From Paenibacillus arenosi (GTDB lineage Bacteria > Bacillota > Bacilli > Paenibacillales > Paenibacillaceae): a DNA stretch of 64,000 bases. The position numbers were made by a program, and so were the translations under genes. Under the pieces are notes generated by a model. It saw only the letters and a list, made by a program, of their open reading frames with translations, was not told where the DNA came from and searched no databases. Where the stretch lies: positions 1-64,000 of the forward strand of contig NZ_JACYTN010000026.1 of the NCBI RefSeq assembly GCF_014841135.1, given 5' to 3'. How positions within the stretch are numbered: the first letter of the stretch is position 1; each line of letters opens with the position of its first letter. Below are positions 46,380 through 56,379 of this stretch, one piece after another.

Positions 46380-48524
46380 ATGAGTCGCTTCATCAAGAAC
46401 TCTGGTTTTTATCTAATTATTTTTCTGGTTGTAGTGGGGATCGCCCAGTTTTTAGGCAGTGGGAAAGAAGCCGCTCACAATCCAAGATACGACCAGTTCC
46501 GTAAAGAACTAGCAGCCGGTAATATAGAAGAACTTAAAGTTCAATATGAAGGTCGATCCAACCTAGTCATCGGTAAATATAAGAACATTCCTAAAGATGC
46601 CCCAGCAGGGACTAAGTCCAAGGAGTTTGTTACTTACATACCGGACACTGATTCGGCTGTAGAAGAGATTACAAAAGCTACTGATACGCAGAAGGATCTG
46701 AAGGTTGATTGGGTGAAGATGAAGGAGCCTAGCATTTGGCTAACGCTTTTAACTTCCTTCCTTCCGTTAATTATTATGTTCATCCTGTTCTTCTTCTTGT
46801 TTAATCAAGCCCAAGGTGGCGGCGGCAAGGTTATGAACTTTGGTAAGAGCCGTGCTCGCTTGTACAATGAAGAGAAGAAGAAAGTTACGTTTGAGGACGT
46901 AGCTGGTGCAGATGAAGAGAAGCAGGAGCTTGTTGAGGTCGTTGAGTTCCTTAAAGACCCTCGCAAGTTTGCAGCACTTGGTGCACGTATTCCTAAAGGT
47001 GTCCTGTTGAACGGTCCTCCGGGAACAGGTAAGACACTTCTTGCGCGTGCAGTAGCAGGTGAAGCGGGTGTGCCATTCTTCAGTATCTCTGGTTCTGACT
47101 TCGTCGAAATGTTCGTCGGTGTTGGTGCTTCCCGTGTAAGGGATTTGTTCGAGAATGCAAAGAAGAATGCACCATGTATTATCTTTATTGATGAGATTGA
47201 CGCAGTTGGTCGCCAGCGTGGAGCTGGAGTCGGCGGTGGTCATGACGAGCGTGAACAAACGCTTAACCAATTGCTTGTTGAGATGGATGGCTTCGGTGCT
47301 AATGAAGGTATTATTATCGTCGCAGCGACGAACCGCCCTGACATCTTGGATCCAGCCTTGCTTCGTCCGGGACGTTTTGACCGTCAGATTACGGTAGATC
47401 GCCCAGATGTTAAAGGCCGTGAATCCGTGTTGCATGTACATGCACGCAACAAGCCGTTAGCTAAAGATGTTAACTTGAACACAATTGCGAAGCGGACAAC
47501 TGGTTTCACGGGTGCAGATCTTGAGAACTTGTTGAATGAAGCAGCGCTTCTAGCCGCTCGTAAGAACCATAAAGAAATCATTATGCAAGACATCGATGAA
47601 GCAATTGACCGTGTCATCGTTGGTACTGAGAAGCGCAGCCGCATGATTAGTGACCGTGAGAAGCGTATTGTGGCGTACCACGAAGCTGGTCATACGATTA
47701 TTGGCTACTTCTTAGAGCATGCTGATATGGTTCATAAAGTTACGATTATTCCACGCGGTAAAGCAGGCGGATACGTCATTATGCTACCGAAGGAAGATCG
47801 TATGCTCGTTACGAAGCAAGAGTTGTTGGATAAAGTAACGGGTCTACTCGGTGGTCGTGTCGCTGAAGAAATCTTCATCGGCGAGATCGGTACAGGGGCT
47901 TATAGTGACTTCCAACAAGCAACACGCATCGTGCGCAGCATGATTATGGAGTACGGTATGAGCGATAAGCTTGGTCCGATGCAGTTCGGTAATCGTCAAG
48001 GCGAAGTGTTCCTCGGTCGTGATATTGGACATGAGCAGAACTACTCGGATACGATTGCTTATCAAATCGACCAAGAGATGCAAGCTATGATTACCTCTTG
48101 CTACGATATTGCAAGAAACTTGCTTAAGAAGCATGAGCGTGAAGTTCATCTTATCGCACAGACGCTTCTTGAGAAAGAGACGCTTGATTTCGAACAGATT
48201 AAAGAACTTATCGACACTGGTAAGTTGGCTGATTCGGATACAACAACTAGCGGTCCATCCGTAACATTGAGCAAGAAGGAAACAACGGTTACATCCGAAG
48301 ATAACGCTGAGAAAGCTCCAACTTCTGTGGAGCAGCCAACGGAATCTAAGGAAGAACCGCATGTGGATATTCTTCCTCCATCGGATAACAATCGTACAAG
48401 TGATGTGAAGGTTAATCTGGTTGGTAAGCCTGATAATGAGGAAAAGCCAGCAGTTAATCTTGAACAAACAACGACGAATGATTCTTCAACTCCTGATGTG
48501 GAGAAGAAGGGTGAAGATAAGTAA
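46380..48524 (+). CDS. ftsH: ATP-dependent zinc metalloprotease FtsH
   Basis: A membrane-bound AAA+ protease that degrades misfolded membrane proteins and regulators, including SpoVM in B. subtilis. Two membrane segments lie at about 8-26 and 119-141; Walker A is [11 protein letters not shown], Walker [12 protein letters not shown], and the zinc site is HEAGH. At 714 aa it is longer than B. subtilis FtsH (637 aa): about 95 residues at the end are low-complexity, rich in Thr, Ser, Glu, Lys and Pro. GAGGAGGTAGGGG precedes the ATG. Confidence 0.97.
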   Translation: MSRFIKNSGFYLIIFLVVVGIAQFLGSGKEAAHNPRYDQFRKELAAGNIEELKVQYEGRSNLVIGKYKNIPKDAPAGTKSKEFVTYIPDTDSAVEEITKATDTQKDLKVDWVKMKEPSIWLTLLTSFLPLIIMFILFFFLFNQAQGGGGKVMNFGKSRARLYNEEKKKVTFEDVAGADEEKQELVEVVEFLKDPRKFAALGARIPKGVLLNGPPGTGKTLLARAVAGEAGVPFFSISGSDFVEMFVGVGASRVRDLFENAKKNAPCIIFIDEIDAVGRQRGAGVGGGHDEREQTLNQLLVEMDGFGANEGIIIVAATNRPDILDPALLRPGRFDRQITVDRPDVKGRESVLHVHARNKPLAKDVNLNTIAKRTTGFTGADLENLLNEAALLAARKNHKEIIMQDIDEAIDRVIVGTEKRSRMISDREKRIVAYHEAGHTIIGYFLEHADMVHKVTIIPRGKAGGYVIMLPKEDRMLVTKQELLDKVTGLLGGRVAEEIFIGEIGTGAYSDFQQATRIVRSMIMEYGMSDKLGPMQFGNRQGEVFLGRDIGHEQNYSDTIAYQIDQEMQAMITSCYDIARNLLKKHEREVHLIAQTLLEKETLDFEQIKELIDTGKLADSDTTTSGPSVTLSKKETTVTSEDNAEKAPTSVEQPTESKEEPHVDILPPSDNNRTSDVKVNLVGKPDNEEKPAVNLEQTTTNDSSTPDVEKKGEDK

Positions 48525-48557
48525 ACAACAGTAGCTTAGTCTGCTGTTCATTTAGAT

Positions 48558-48590
48558 AAGAGCACGCCTTTTAGGTGTGCTCTTATTTTT
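48558..48590 (+). terminator. ftsH terminator
   Basis: A 12-bp stem with one G-T pair (48558-48569 with 48573-48584), a 3-nt loop, then ATTTTT. Confidence 0.88.
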
Positions 48591-48698
48591 ATGCTTTTTT
48601 AAATTAGAAAAAATTAGTTTTCGGCGCATCAGGGCGGCTGACGGTGATTAAGCATGAAATATCAGGTGATTAGTTATTACTTGAGCTGTATTTGTGAA

Positions 48699-48727
48699 TT
48701 GACACACGTACTACCGTTGTGTAAATT
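48699..48727 (+). promoter_or_regulatory. SigA promoter of nadABC
   Basis: TTGACA (48699-48704), a 17-bp spacer and TAAATT (48722-48727), 36 nt before nadA. An imperfect inverted repeat (ACACG...CGTTGTGT) covers the spacer and could bind a regulator such as NiaR. Confidence 0.65.
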
Positions 48728-48762
48728 AAGTGTTAATGACAAGGCCAAGGAGTGGGTCCTAC

Positions 48763-49707
48763 GTGCAATTGGAAGCATTGGCATTAGCGCGCAAAGAAGA
48801 GCAGAATCGCGAGCTGCGCGAGCGGCTTGAGCAGTTGAAGAAAGAAAGAAACGCTATTATTTTAGCTCATTATTATCAGCGAGATGAGATTCAAGAAGTG
48901 GCAGATTTTCGAGGGGATTCTTTTTTATTGGCTCAAAAAGCCGCACAGACAGATGCGGAAGTGATTGTATTTTGCGGAGTTCACTTTATGGGTGAGAGCG
49001 CTAAAATACTAGCACCGAACAAAACGGTTATCATTCCTGATGAACGTGCCGGCTGTCCAATGGCAGATATGGTCCATGTTGATGGTCTTCGAAAGTTGAA
49101 GGCTCAGCATCCGAATGCTAAGGTGGTTACATATATTAATTCATCCGCTGATATAAAGGCGGAAACCGATATATGCTGTACTTCATCCAATGCGGTGAAG
49201 GTGATCGAGTCGTTGGATGCGGAAGAAATTATTTGGGTGCCTGACAAGAATCTAGGTCATTATGTACAGCAGAAGACAGGTCGAGAAATGATTATTTGGG
49301 AAGGATATTGTAATACGCACGACATGCTTACAGTCAAGGATGTTGTGGAAATGAAAGCTCAGTATCCGAATGCTCAATTCGTCGTTCATCCAGAGTGTCG
49401 CCCTGAAGTGGTTGCGATGGGAGACTTTGTAGGTAGTACAACAGCCATACTTGAATATTGTAGAGATTCAGAATGTACAGAATTTATTGTGGGTACTGAG
49501 GACGGAACCGGGTATCAGCTTCGGAAAGACAGTCCTCATAAGTCATTCCACTTTGCTACGAAGTATTTGGTATGTCCGAATATGAAGGTGAACAATTTAA
49601 AGAAGCTAGTGAAGTGTTTGGAGAACATGGCGCCGCAAATTTATGTGCCGCCACATGTTGCTGAGCAAGCACGGCTATCATTGGAGCGCATGTTACAGGT
49701 AAAGTAG
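48763..49707 (+). CDS. nadA: Quinolinate synthase A
   Basis: A [4Fe-4S] enzyme that joins iminoaspartate with dihydroxyacetone phosphate to give quinolinate, 314 aa. The N-terminal AIILAHYYQRDEIQEVADF and GVHFMGESAKIL, the cysteine in FCGVHFMGE, DICCTSSNAV and HPECRPEV fit the family. GTG 48763 is chosen because AAGGAG lies 11 nt upstream; the frame opens at 48730. First gene of nadA-nadB-nadC. Confidence 0.95.
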   Translation: MQLEALALARKEEQNRELRERLEQLKKERNAIILAHYYQRDEIQEVADFRGDSFLLAQKAAQTDAEVIVFCGVHFMGESAKILAPNKTVIIPDERAGCPMADMVHVDGLRKLKAQHPNAKVVTYINSSADIKAETDICCTSSNAVKVIESLDAEEIIWVPDKNLGHYVQQKTGREMIIWEGYCNTHDMLTVKDVVEMKAQYPNAQFVVHPECRPEVVAMGDFVGSTTAILEYCRDSECTEFIVGTEDGTGYQLRKDSPHKSFHFATKYLVCPNMKVNNLKKLVKCLENMAPQIYVPPHVAEQARLSLERMLQVK

Positions 49708-49777
49708 CATGCGCTACTCTTCTGTTCAAGCCTATCGTAAGTTAGTAGAGGTATAAAGATAGAAGGAGTGAACGGTC

Positions 49778-51394
49778 ATGATACCGCGTTACTTAGTTGA
49801 TTTCTCTTTAGATACCCTGCCACAAGTGGAGACAGATGTTATTATTATCGGAGCTGGTATAGCTGGTCTATATACCGCTATTTTGGCGAGCAAACACTAT
49901 CGGGTAACACTCATTACGAAGAAATCAGTATTCGACAGCAATACGCGTTACGCCCAAGGCGGCATTGCTGCTGTTATCGCAGATGATGATTCGCCATTAT
50001 ATCATCGACAAGACACGCTTTTTGCTGGAGCAGGTCTCTGTGTAGAAGGAGCTGTAGATGCACTTGTACACGAAGGGCCTGAAGGCGTAAAAGAACTTAT
50101 GAAGATGGGCACGACATTCGATCTGGAAAATGGAGAGCTTGCCTTAACAAAAGAAGGTGCTCATAGTCACCGTCGTATTCTGCATGCGCAAGGTGATGCA
50201 ACGGGCTTTGAAATTGTCCGTGCTCTTGCTGACAAGGTAGGAACGATTCCTAATATTGAAGTATGGGATGATCATTTTGCGATAGATCTCATGGTCCATG
50301 AGGGCGAATGTCGGGGCGCTCTTATTCAACGGCCAACGGGAGAACGTTTATACTTAACTGGGAAGGCGACTGTGCTATGTACAGGCGGAGCAGGACAAAT
50401 GTATCGCTACACGACCAATCCTGAGGTTGCTACTGGAGATGGTATTGCAATGGCTTATCGAGCTGGAGCGATTATACAAGATATGGAGTTTATTCAGTTT
50501 CATCCCACGGCACTTTGTTATCCAGGTGCTCCTCGTTTTCTAGTATCGGAAGCTGTGCGTGGTGAAGGAGCTATTTTACGAAATATTAAAGGTGAGCGCT
50601 TTATGAGTAACTACCATCCACAGCTCGAATTGGCTCCACGTGATATTGTGGCTCGAGCGATTGTAAGTGAGATGGAAGAGACGAAGTCAACCTTTGTATA
50701 CTTAGATATGACGCATGAATCAGAAGAGATGGTTAAGCATCGTTTCCCAACTATTTATGAAACATGCTTACAGTATGGGCTCGATTTATCTAGTGATTGG
50801 ATTCCTGTTGCACCAGCTGCGCATTATACGATGGGTGGTGTAAAGACAGATTTAAATGGTGAGACCAATCTAACGCGATTGTTTGCTTGTGGTGAAGCTT
50901 CCTCTACAGGTGTGCATGGTGCTAATCGTCTGGCCAGTAATTCACTATCGGAGGCAATCGTATTCGGAAGACGAATCGTGGAGCGCATCGATACACTTGA
51001 GCCTATGTCAGAGTTGAATGCAAAGCTAGCGTGTGATGATGGGCGAAAGGACTTGCCGATACAGGCTGTCGTCGAGCGTCGTTTGAAGCTGCAAAAGGTC
51101 ATGGTTCGTTACGTTGGGCTGCATCGAGATGAACAAAGCCTCAGCAAAGGTCAAGAAGAATTGCAGCGTCAGTTTGGTTTCTTACAAGCTAGATTAACAC
51201 GGCGAGAAGATTTCGAATTTGCGAATTTACTTACTTGTGCCAAGCTGACCACAGATAGTGCGCAATGGCGGCAAGAGAGCCGTGGTGCTCATTATCGGTT
51301 GGATTATCCAGAGCGTAGTGATGAACGGTGGTTGAAGCATACGCTCGTTCAACGGGGACAAGGGATAACAGAGGAGAGAATTGCTCATGTTTAA
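49778..51394 (+). CDS. nadB: L-aspartate oxidase
   Basis: A flavoprotein that oxidises aspartate to iminoaspartate for NadA, 538 aa. The FAD-binding IIIGAGIAGLYTAILA lies near residues 24-39; RYAQGGIAAVI, QFHPTALCYPG and GVHGANRLASNSLSEA are typical of the succinate dehydrogenase/NadB flavoprotein family. AGAAGGAGTGA precedes the ATG. It overlaps nadC by 8 nt. Confidence 0.96.
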   Translation: MIPRYLVDFSLDTLPQVETDVIIIGAGIAGLYTAILASKHYRVTLITKKSVFDSNTRYAQGGIAAVIADDDSPLYHRQDTLFAGAGLCVEGAVDALVHEGPEGVKELMKMGTTFDLENGELALTKEGAHSHRRILHAQGDATGFEIVRALADKVGTIPNIEVWDDHFAIDLMVHEGECRGALIQRPTGERLYLTGKATVLCTGGAGQMYRYTTNPEVATGDGIAMAYRAGAIIQDMEFIQFHPTALCYPGAPRFLVSEAVRGEGAILRNIKGERFMSNYHPQLELAPRDIVARAIVSEMEETKSTFVYLDMTHESEEMVKHRFPTIYETCLQYGLDLSSDWIPVAPAAHYTMGGVKTDLNGETNLTRLFACGEASSTGVHGANRLASNSLSEAIVFGRRIVERIDTLEPMSELNAKLACDDGRKDLPIQAVVERRLKLQKVMVRYVGLHRDEQSLSKGQEELQRQFGFLQARLTRREDFEFANLLTCAKLTTDSAQWRQESRGAHYRLDYPERSDERWLKHTLVQRGQGITEERIAHV

Positions 51395-52250
51395 TATCGA
51401 ACGGCTTATGCTGCGTGATCAAATAACTGCATGGTTACGTGAGGATATTGGTACTGGGGACGTAACGACTGCGTTTACCATTCCTCAAGGTCACTTATCA
51501 AAAGGTATTATTCATGCGAAGGAAGAAGGAATCATTGCAGGCCTTCCTGTTGCAGAAGCTGTATTTGAAGTAGTTGATTCTAGCTTGCGATTCCATGCCC
51601 TTGTGCAAGAAGGAGATCGTGTTTCCAAAGGGACGGTATTGGCTGAAGTGGAAGGCAATACAGCTAGTATTTTGCAAGGTGAGCGGTTAGCATTGAATAT
51701 GATGCAGCGTTTATCTGGCATTGCTACTAAAACATCTTCTTATGTACAAGCGATAGCTGATCTTGAAGTTAGACTCGTTGATACTCGTAAGACGACGCCT
51801 GGTCATCGTGCATTGGAAAAGTACGCAGTCCGAGTTGGTGGAGGATCAAACCATCGCTTTGGGTTGTATGATGCAGTTATGATCAAGGATAATCATATTA
51901 AAGGTGCCGGTGGTATTCGTGAAGCGGTTGCTCGGGCTAAACAGCACATTCCCTACACCATGAAAGTGGAAGTAGAGACGGAATGTTTGGAGCAAGTACA
52001 GGAAGCGCTGGAGGCAAAGGCTGATATTATTATGCTCGACAATATGCAGCTGGAACAGATGCGTGAAGCAGTCCGAGTTATTCGCTCCCATTCTCCTCAT
52101 ATATTGATTGAGGCATCCGGTGGCGTAAATCTGGATACAATTCGTGATAAGGCATTAACGGGTGTAGATATTATTTCAGTTGGTGCGCTTACGTATTCGT
52201 TCCATGCTTTGGATATAAGTCTTGATTTGAATGAACAGAAAGAAGGTTAA
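51387..52250 (+). CDS. nadC: Nicotinate-nucleotide pyrophosphorylase (quinolinate PRTase)
   Basis: Converts quinolinate and PRPP to nicotinate mononucleotide, 287 aa. Motifs [34 protein letters not shown] and [20 protein letters not shown] are diagnostic. ATG 51387 is preferred over TTG 51381, which is only about 3 nt after AGAGGAGAG. It overlaps nadB and is followed 4 nt later by coaX, so NAD and CoA synthesis are likely co-transcribed. Confidence 0.96.
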   Translation: MFNIERLMLRDQITAWLREDIGTGDVTTAFTIPQGHLSKGIIHAKEEGIIAGLPVAEAVFEVVDSSLRFHALVQEGDRVSKGTVLAEVEGNTASILQGERLALNMMQRLSGIATKTSSYVQAIADLEVRLVDTRKTTPGHRALEKYAVRVGGGSNHRFGLYDAVMIKDNHIKGAGGIREAVARAKQHIPYTMKVEVETECLEQVQEALEAKADIIMLDNMQLEQMREAVRVIRSHSPHILIEASGGVNLDTIRDKALTGVDIISVGALTYSFHALDISLDLNEQKEG

Positions 52251-52254
52251 CGTT

Positions 52255-53025
52255 GTGATATTGGTCGTCGATATAGGCAATACCAACATAGTACTAGGTG
52301 TGTATGAAGAGAGCACGCTGCTCCATCATTGGCGCTTATCGACTAATCGTCAAGCAACTTCAGATGAGTATGGTGTGATGATCAATAATTTATTCTCGAT
52401 GGCGGGAGTGGCTATTAACGATCTCGACGGGGTTATCATATCGTCTGTGGTGCCACCTATTATGCGTACAATTGAGGAAATGTGTACGAAATATTTGAAG
52501 CATACACCGCTTGTTGTAGGTCCTGGTGTAAAGACAGGATTGAACATACGCTATGAGAACCCGAAAGAAGTAGGCGCAGATCGTATTGTGAATGCGGTTG
52601 CTGCGATTGACCAATATGGCGGTCACGGGCCGCTTGTTGTTGTTGACTTTGGTACAGCAACAACTTTTGATGTAATTGATGAGCAAGGTAGTTATTTGGG
52701 TGGGGCTATTCTACCCGGTATTGGCATTTCTACGGAGGCACTTTATCAACGTGCAGCCAAGCTACCACGTATTGAATTGACGAAGCCGAAATCAGTCATT
52801 GGAAGAAATACAGTGCATTCGATGCAGGCGGGTATTATTTTCGGGTATGCTGGACAGGTTGATGGAATTGTTGGTCGTATTGAAGATGAGCTTGGAACAA
52901 AGCCGCTTGTCATTGCAACTGGCGGGTTAGCTGAGATGATAGCAAGTGAATCTAAATCCATCGACAAGACAGATCCGCTGTTAACCTTGGAAGGATTGCG
53001 CTTAATTTATCTTCGGAACAAATAA
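52255..53025 (+). CDS. coaX: Type III pantothenate kinase
   Basis: First step of CoA synthesis, 256 aa, of the ASKHA fold. The phosphate motif [15 protein letters not shown] is at the N-terminus, and [12 protein letters not shown] and [11 protein letters not shown] are further signatures. The GTG at 52255 follows AGAAGG by 8 nt and gives the usual N-terminus; an ORF start at 52231 would overlap nadC. In B. subtilis, coaX follows ftsH directly; here nadABC is inserted. Confidence 0.95.
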   Translation: MILVVDIGNTNIVLGVYEESTLLHHWRLSTNRQATSDEYGVMINNLFSMAGVAINDLDGVIISSVVPPIMRTIEEMCTKYLKHTPLVVGPGVKTGLNIRYENPKEVGADRIVNAVAAIDQYGGHGPLVVVDFGTATTFDVIDEQGSYLGGAILPGIGISTEALYQRAAKLPRIELTKPKSVIGRNTVHSMQAGIIFGYAGQVDGIVGRIEDELGTKPLVIATGGLAEMIASESKSIDKTDPLLTLEGLRLIYLRNK

Positions 53026-53142
53026 AGTCGATATAATTAACAAACATAACAAATAGTAAATATAAAGAAAGCTTTTAGATGCGTAACCTAAATGGCTGTA
53101 TTCGCGTCTAAGTGTATGTAGGAACGGGAGGCATCAATTGAA

Positions 53143-54057
53143 ATGATAGAAGTAAATGCAGAACAAACAACGACAGAAAATCGTTCAGACATGCTTGTGC
53201 GTGGTATGGCTATGCAAGGACAGGTGCGTGTATTTGCGGTTCGTACGACGAAGCTAGTCGATGAATTACAACGCCGTCATCAGACTTATCCTACAGCTAC
53301 GGCTGCGCTTGGCCGTACGGTTACTGCAGCTGCGATGATGGGAGCAATGCTTAAAGGTGAAGAGAAGCTGACTGTGCAAGTAAATGGCGACGGCCCAATT
53401 GGTAAAATTGTGGCAGATGCCAACGCTAAAGGGGAAGTGCGTGGTTATGCGACACACCCGCAAGTCCATCTTGCAAGTAATAGTGAAGGCAAGTTAGATG
53501 TCGCAGGTGCAGTTGGTCGTGATGGATTCATTCACATCATTAAAGATTTGGGGCTTAAAGAGCCTTATCGGGGGAGTTCTCCTATTGTTTCGGGTGAGCT
53601 GGGTGAGGACTTTACGTATTACTTTGCTACATCTGAACAAACACCATCAGCTGTAGGATTAGGCGTTCTAGTAGATACCGACAATACGGTTCTTCATGCG
53701 GGTGGATTTATTATTCAGCTGTTGCCAGGCTTGAGCGATGAGCAGATTACGAAGATTGAGAAATCTCTAAGTGTGCTGCCGCCAGTGACGACATTGTTGG
53801 ATCAAGGGCTTGAGCTTGAAGAGCTGCTTGGCCAGATCGTAGATGATGTACAAATCATGGATACGCATCCGATTGAATTCCGCTGTCAATGTTCCCGTGA
53901 TCGTGTGGAGGCGACATTAATTAGCCTAGGTAAGCAAGAATTGAACGATCTTATTGAAGAGGAAGGGCAGGCAGAAGTCGTTTGTCATTTCTGTAACGAG
54001 GCTTATCAGTTTAATAAAGAGGATTTAACTACTTTGGTTGAGCGACTAGACACGTAG
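53143..54057 (+). CDS. hslO: Redox-regulated chaperone Hsp33
   Basis: A holdase switched on by oxidation, 304 aa. The four zinc cysteines lie in the C-terminal CQC (near residue 248) and CHFC (near 281), as CxC-CxxC. The N-terminal domain has TYPTATAALGRTVTAAAMM and KLTVQVNGDGPIG. GGGAGG lies upstream. Cytoplasmic. It sits between coaX and the yacD-like gene, as in B. subtilis. Confidence 0.96.
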   Translation: MIEVNAEQTTTENRSDMLVRGMAMQGQVRVFAVRTTKLVDELQRRHQTYPTATAALGRTVTAAAMMGAMLKGEEKLTVQVNGDGPIGKIVADANAKGEVRGYATHPQVHLASNSEGKLDVAGAVGRDGFIHIIKDLGLKEPYRGSSPIVSGELGEDFTYYFATSEQTPSAVGLGVLVDTDNTVLHAGGFIIQLLPGLSDEQITKIEKSLSVLPPVTTLLDQGLELEELLGQIVDDVQIMDTHPIEFRCQCSRDRVEATLISLGKQELNDLIEEEGQAEVVCHFCNEAYQFNKEDLTTLVERLDT

Positions 54058-54105
54058 GAAGTTAGAGATAAAGAAGTCAATTCACAAGGACAGGGAAGCT
54101 GCCAT

Positions 54106-55038
54106 ATGACAAAGGAAGTTAAAAGCTTATGGGGCTGTATTATCGTGTTGTTTTCTTGCGTACTTGTGTTGGGATGTGTGCTCTTGTTTCGTCTTATTGA
54201 TCGTTCAGATGTGGGTACGATTCGTCTTCCGGGTGGTGGTTCATCGGTCGTTGCCTCTGTGGGTAGTGATCAGATTACAGAATCACAGTGGGTAGATGAG
54301 TTGAAGAAGCAATATGGCTCTATCGTAATGGAGCAAATGCTTAACAAGCGAGCGGTGGATCAGGAGGCACAAGCACTTGATGTGCAAGTAACGAGCAAGG
54401 AAGTTGAGGCAGAGATTCGTAAACAGATGGCCGGCTATGAAAGTATGGAAGCGTACTATTTAGCCATGCAGGAGCAATTAGGATTGACGCCTGAACAGAT
54501 TCGAGAGGATGCAACGTACAATTTGCTGCTTGAGAAAATTGCAATACGGGACATCAGCGTAACAGAAGAAGAGATTAGTCAGTACCTTAAAGAAAATCGT
54601 CAAGAGTATCATCCTGTCGCTTATGAATTGTCGCATATCGTAGTCGATACATTTAAAGATGCAGAACAAGCTCTAAAACGGCTCGGTGAAGGTATCTCAT
54701 TTGGTGCATTAGCTGGTCAAATATCTACGGATCCTTACACAGTTGAGCAAGAGGGCAAGCTAGGTTGGGTTGAAGATGATGATCCATTTATTGATTCCAA
54801 TGAGCTTGCAGCCGCGGCGGCTATGGAGGTCGGTGATTATTCAAGACCGATTAAGGTGAAGGACGGCTATGCTATTATATTGTTGTCTGGCAGAAGAGAT
54901 GTTGAACCTGAGGATCGAATGACCATTCGCGAGCAGGTATCTCGTGACCTAGCGCTTTCAAAGGCACCTCCTTTGCGGGAGGTAGAGAAGCAGCTTCGAG
55001 ACAAGTACGCTGCGCAATGGAAGAGCACACATTCATAG
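54106..55038 (+). CDS. yacD: YacD-like parvulin, membrane-anchored
   Basis: A 310-aa peptidyl-prolyl isomerase-like protein with an N-terminal membrane segment (about residues 9-31), a SurA/PrsA-like helical part (about 55-145) and one parvulin domain (about 165-265, from YELSHIVVDTFKDAE to YAIILLSGR). It equals B. subtilis YacD between hslO and cysK. The segment contains LVLGC, but it continues hydrophobic after the Cys, so an uncleaved anchor is more likely than a lipobox. A second parvulin of this window lies behind mfd. Confidence 0.87.
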   Translation: MTKEVKSLWGCIIVLFSCVLVLGCVLLFRLIDRSDVGTIRLPGGGSSVVASVGSDQITESQWVDELKKQYGSIVMEQMLNKRAVDQEAQALDVQVTSKEVEAEIRKQMAGYESMEAYYLAMQEQLGLTPEQIREDATYNLLLEKIAIRDISVTEEEISQYLKENRQEYHPVAYELSHIVVDTFKDAEQALKRLGEGISFGALAGQISTDPYTVEQEGKLGWVEDDDPFIDSNELAAAAAMEVGDYSRPIKVKDGYAIILLSGRRDVEPEDRMTIREQVSRDLALSKAPPLREVEKQLRDKYAAQWKSTHS

Positions 55039-55044
55039 AACAAG

Positions 55045-55096
55045 AAAGAGCTCTTATAAGAAAACGGCAGACGTTCTTATAAGAGCTCTTTTCCTT
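55045..55096 (+). terminator. yacD terminator
   Basis: A perfect 16-bp inverted repeat (55045-55060 with 55076-55091) and TTTTCC. The arm itself contains the palindrome AAGAGCTCTT. Confidence 0.85.
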
Positions 55097-55113
55097 ATTT
55101 TACAAACAAGTTA

Positions 55114-55142
55114 TTGACATCAACGGTTATCGTTGATATATT
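55114..55142 (+). promoter_or_regulatory. cysK promoter with palindromic spacer
   Basis: TTGACA (55114-55119) and TATATT (55137-55142) are 17 bp apart. The spacer is the inverted repeat ATCAACG-5-CGTTGAT (55119-55137), a probable operator. I cannot say whether it is a CymR site. Confidence 0.75.
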
Positions 55143-55209
55143 ATTAGTAATTAAAACCAAGTGAATTAGTCGGAAATAATATTATACGCTCATAGTAGGA
55201 GGGTTACTT

Positions 55210-56148
55210 ATGGCAAGAATCGTGAACAATGTAACGGAATTGATTGGAGATACACCACTTGTGCGTTTGAACCGTGTAGTACCGGAAGGCAGTGCTGAGG
55301 TATACGTGAAGTTGGAATACCAGAATCCGGGTGCTAGCGTTAAAGACCGTATCGCGATCAGCATGATTAACGTTGCGGAGCAAGAGGGCATCATTAAGCC
55401 AGGAGATACAATTGTTGAGCCTACAAGCGGTAATACGGGTATCGGTCTCGCAATGGTGGCTGCTGCAAAGGGCTACCGTGCTATTCTCGTTATGCCTGAG
55501 ACAATGAGCTTGGAGCGTCGCAACTTGCTTCGTGCTTACGGAGCTGAGCTTGTTTTGACTCCTGGATCGGAAGGTATGAATGGAGCAGTACGTAAAGCAG
55601 AGGAACTCGCAGCAGAGAATCCGAACTACTTTATTCCACAGCAATTTAAGAATCAAGCAAATGTAAAGATTCACCGTGAAACAACAGGGCCAGAAATTGT
55701 TGAGGCGATTAACTCGCTTGATGGTAAACTGGACGGATTTGTTGCTGGTATCGGCACAGGTGGAACGATCTCTGGTACAGGTGAAGTATTGAAACAGAAC
55801 TTCCCGGACATTCGCATTGTTGCAGTAGAGCCAGCTGCTTCTCCTATTTTGTCTGGAGGCAAGCCGGGTCCACACAAGATTCAAGGTATCGGCGCGAACT
55901 TTATTCCTGATATTTTGAACCGTGATATTTATGATGAAGTAACTACTGTGGAAAATGACGATGCTTTCGAGCTTGCTCGTCGCGTAGCTAAGGAAGAGGG
56001 AATTTTGTGCGGTATTTCCTCAGGTGCGGCGATTCTTGCTGCATTGAAGTTAGCTAAGGAACTAGGCTCTGGCAAGCGTGTAGTGGCTGTTGTTCCAAGT
56101 AATGGTGAGCGTTACTTGAGTACACCATTGTTCAGCTTCGAGAACTAA
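55210..56148 (+). CDS. cysK: Cysteine synthase A (O-acetylserine sulfhydrylase)
   Basis: PLP enzyme that makes cysteine from O-acetylserine and sulfide, 312 aa. The PLP lysine is in [22 protein letters not shown] binds substrate, and [11 protein letters not shown] binds the PLP phosphate. In B. subtilis, CysK also acts as a partner of the repressor CymR. TAGGAGG precedes the ATG. It has its own promoter and terminator. Confidence 0.97.
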   Translation: MARIVNNVTELIGDTPLVRLNRVVPEGSAEVYVKLEYQNPGASVKDRIAISMINVAEQEGIIKPGDTIVEPTSGNTGIGLAMVAAAKGYRAILVMPETMSLERRNLLRAYGAELVLTPGSEGMNGAVRKAEELAAENPNYFIPQQFKNQANVKIHRETTGPEIVEAINSLDGKLDGFVAGIGTGGTISGTGEVLKQNFPDIRIVAVEPAASPILSGGKPGPHKIQGIGANFIPDILNRDIYDEVTTVENDDAFELARRVAKEEGILCGISSGAAILAALKLAKELGSGKRVVAVVPSNGERYLSTPLFSFEN

Positions 56149-56187
56149 TACTATCGTTATCCTATAATAGATCGTTTACGATAACAT

Positions 56188-56237
56188 CCCTGCTGGGTAG
56201 GCACTGAGTATGATAAGTGTCTACCTAACAGGGTTTT
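56188..56237 (+). terminator. cysK terminator
   Basis: CCCTG and GGTAGGCACT (56188-56206) pair with AGTGTCTACC and CAGGG (56216-56233), followed by TTTTTTC. Confidence 0.85.
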
Positions 56238-56286
56238 TTCATCATTATACATTTTCTTCTTTATTTTATAATGGTTGCTAGAATGA

Positions 56287-56316
56287 TTGACTATGGCGAT
56301 GAGATCGCATTAAATA
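56287..56316 (+). promoter_or_regulatory. Possible promoter of the pab-fol operon
   Basis: TTGACT (56287-56292), an 18-bp spacer and TAAATA (56311-56316), 64 nt before pabA. Confidence 0.45.
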
Positions 56317-56379
56317 TTAGTATTCGCCCGCCATTCATACATGTTGGCGCATAGATAAGGATAGGATGGGGGTGTCATT

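Noticed and set aside
46767-47441. 224-codon open frame on the minus strand inside ftsH
   Set aside because: Shadow of the highly conserved AAA+ region of ftsH; no SD.
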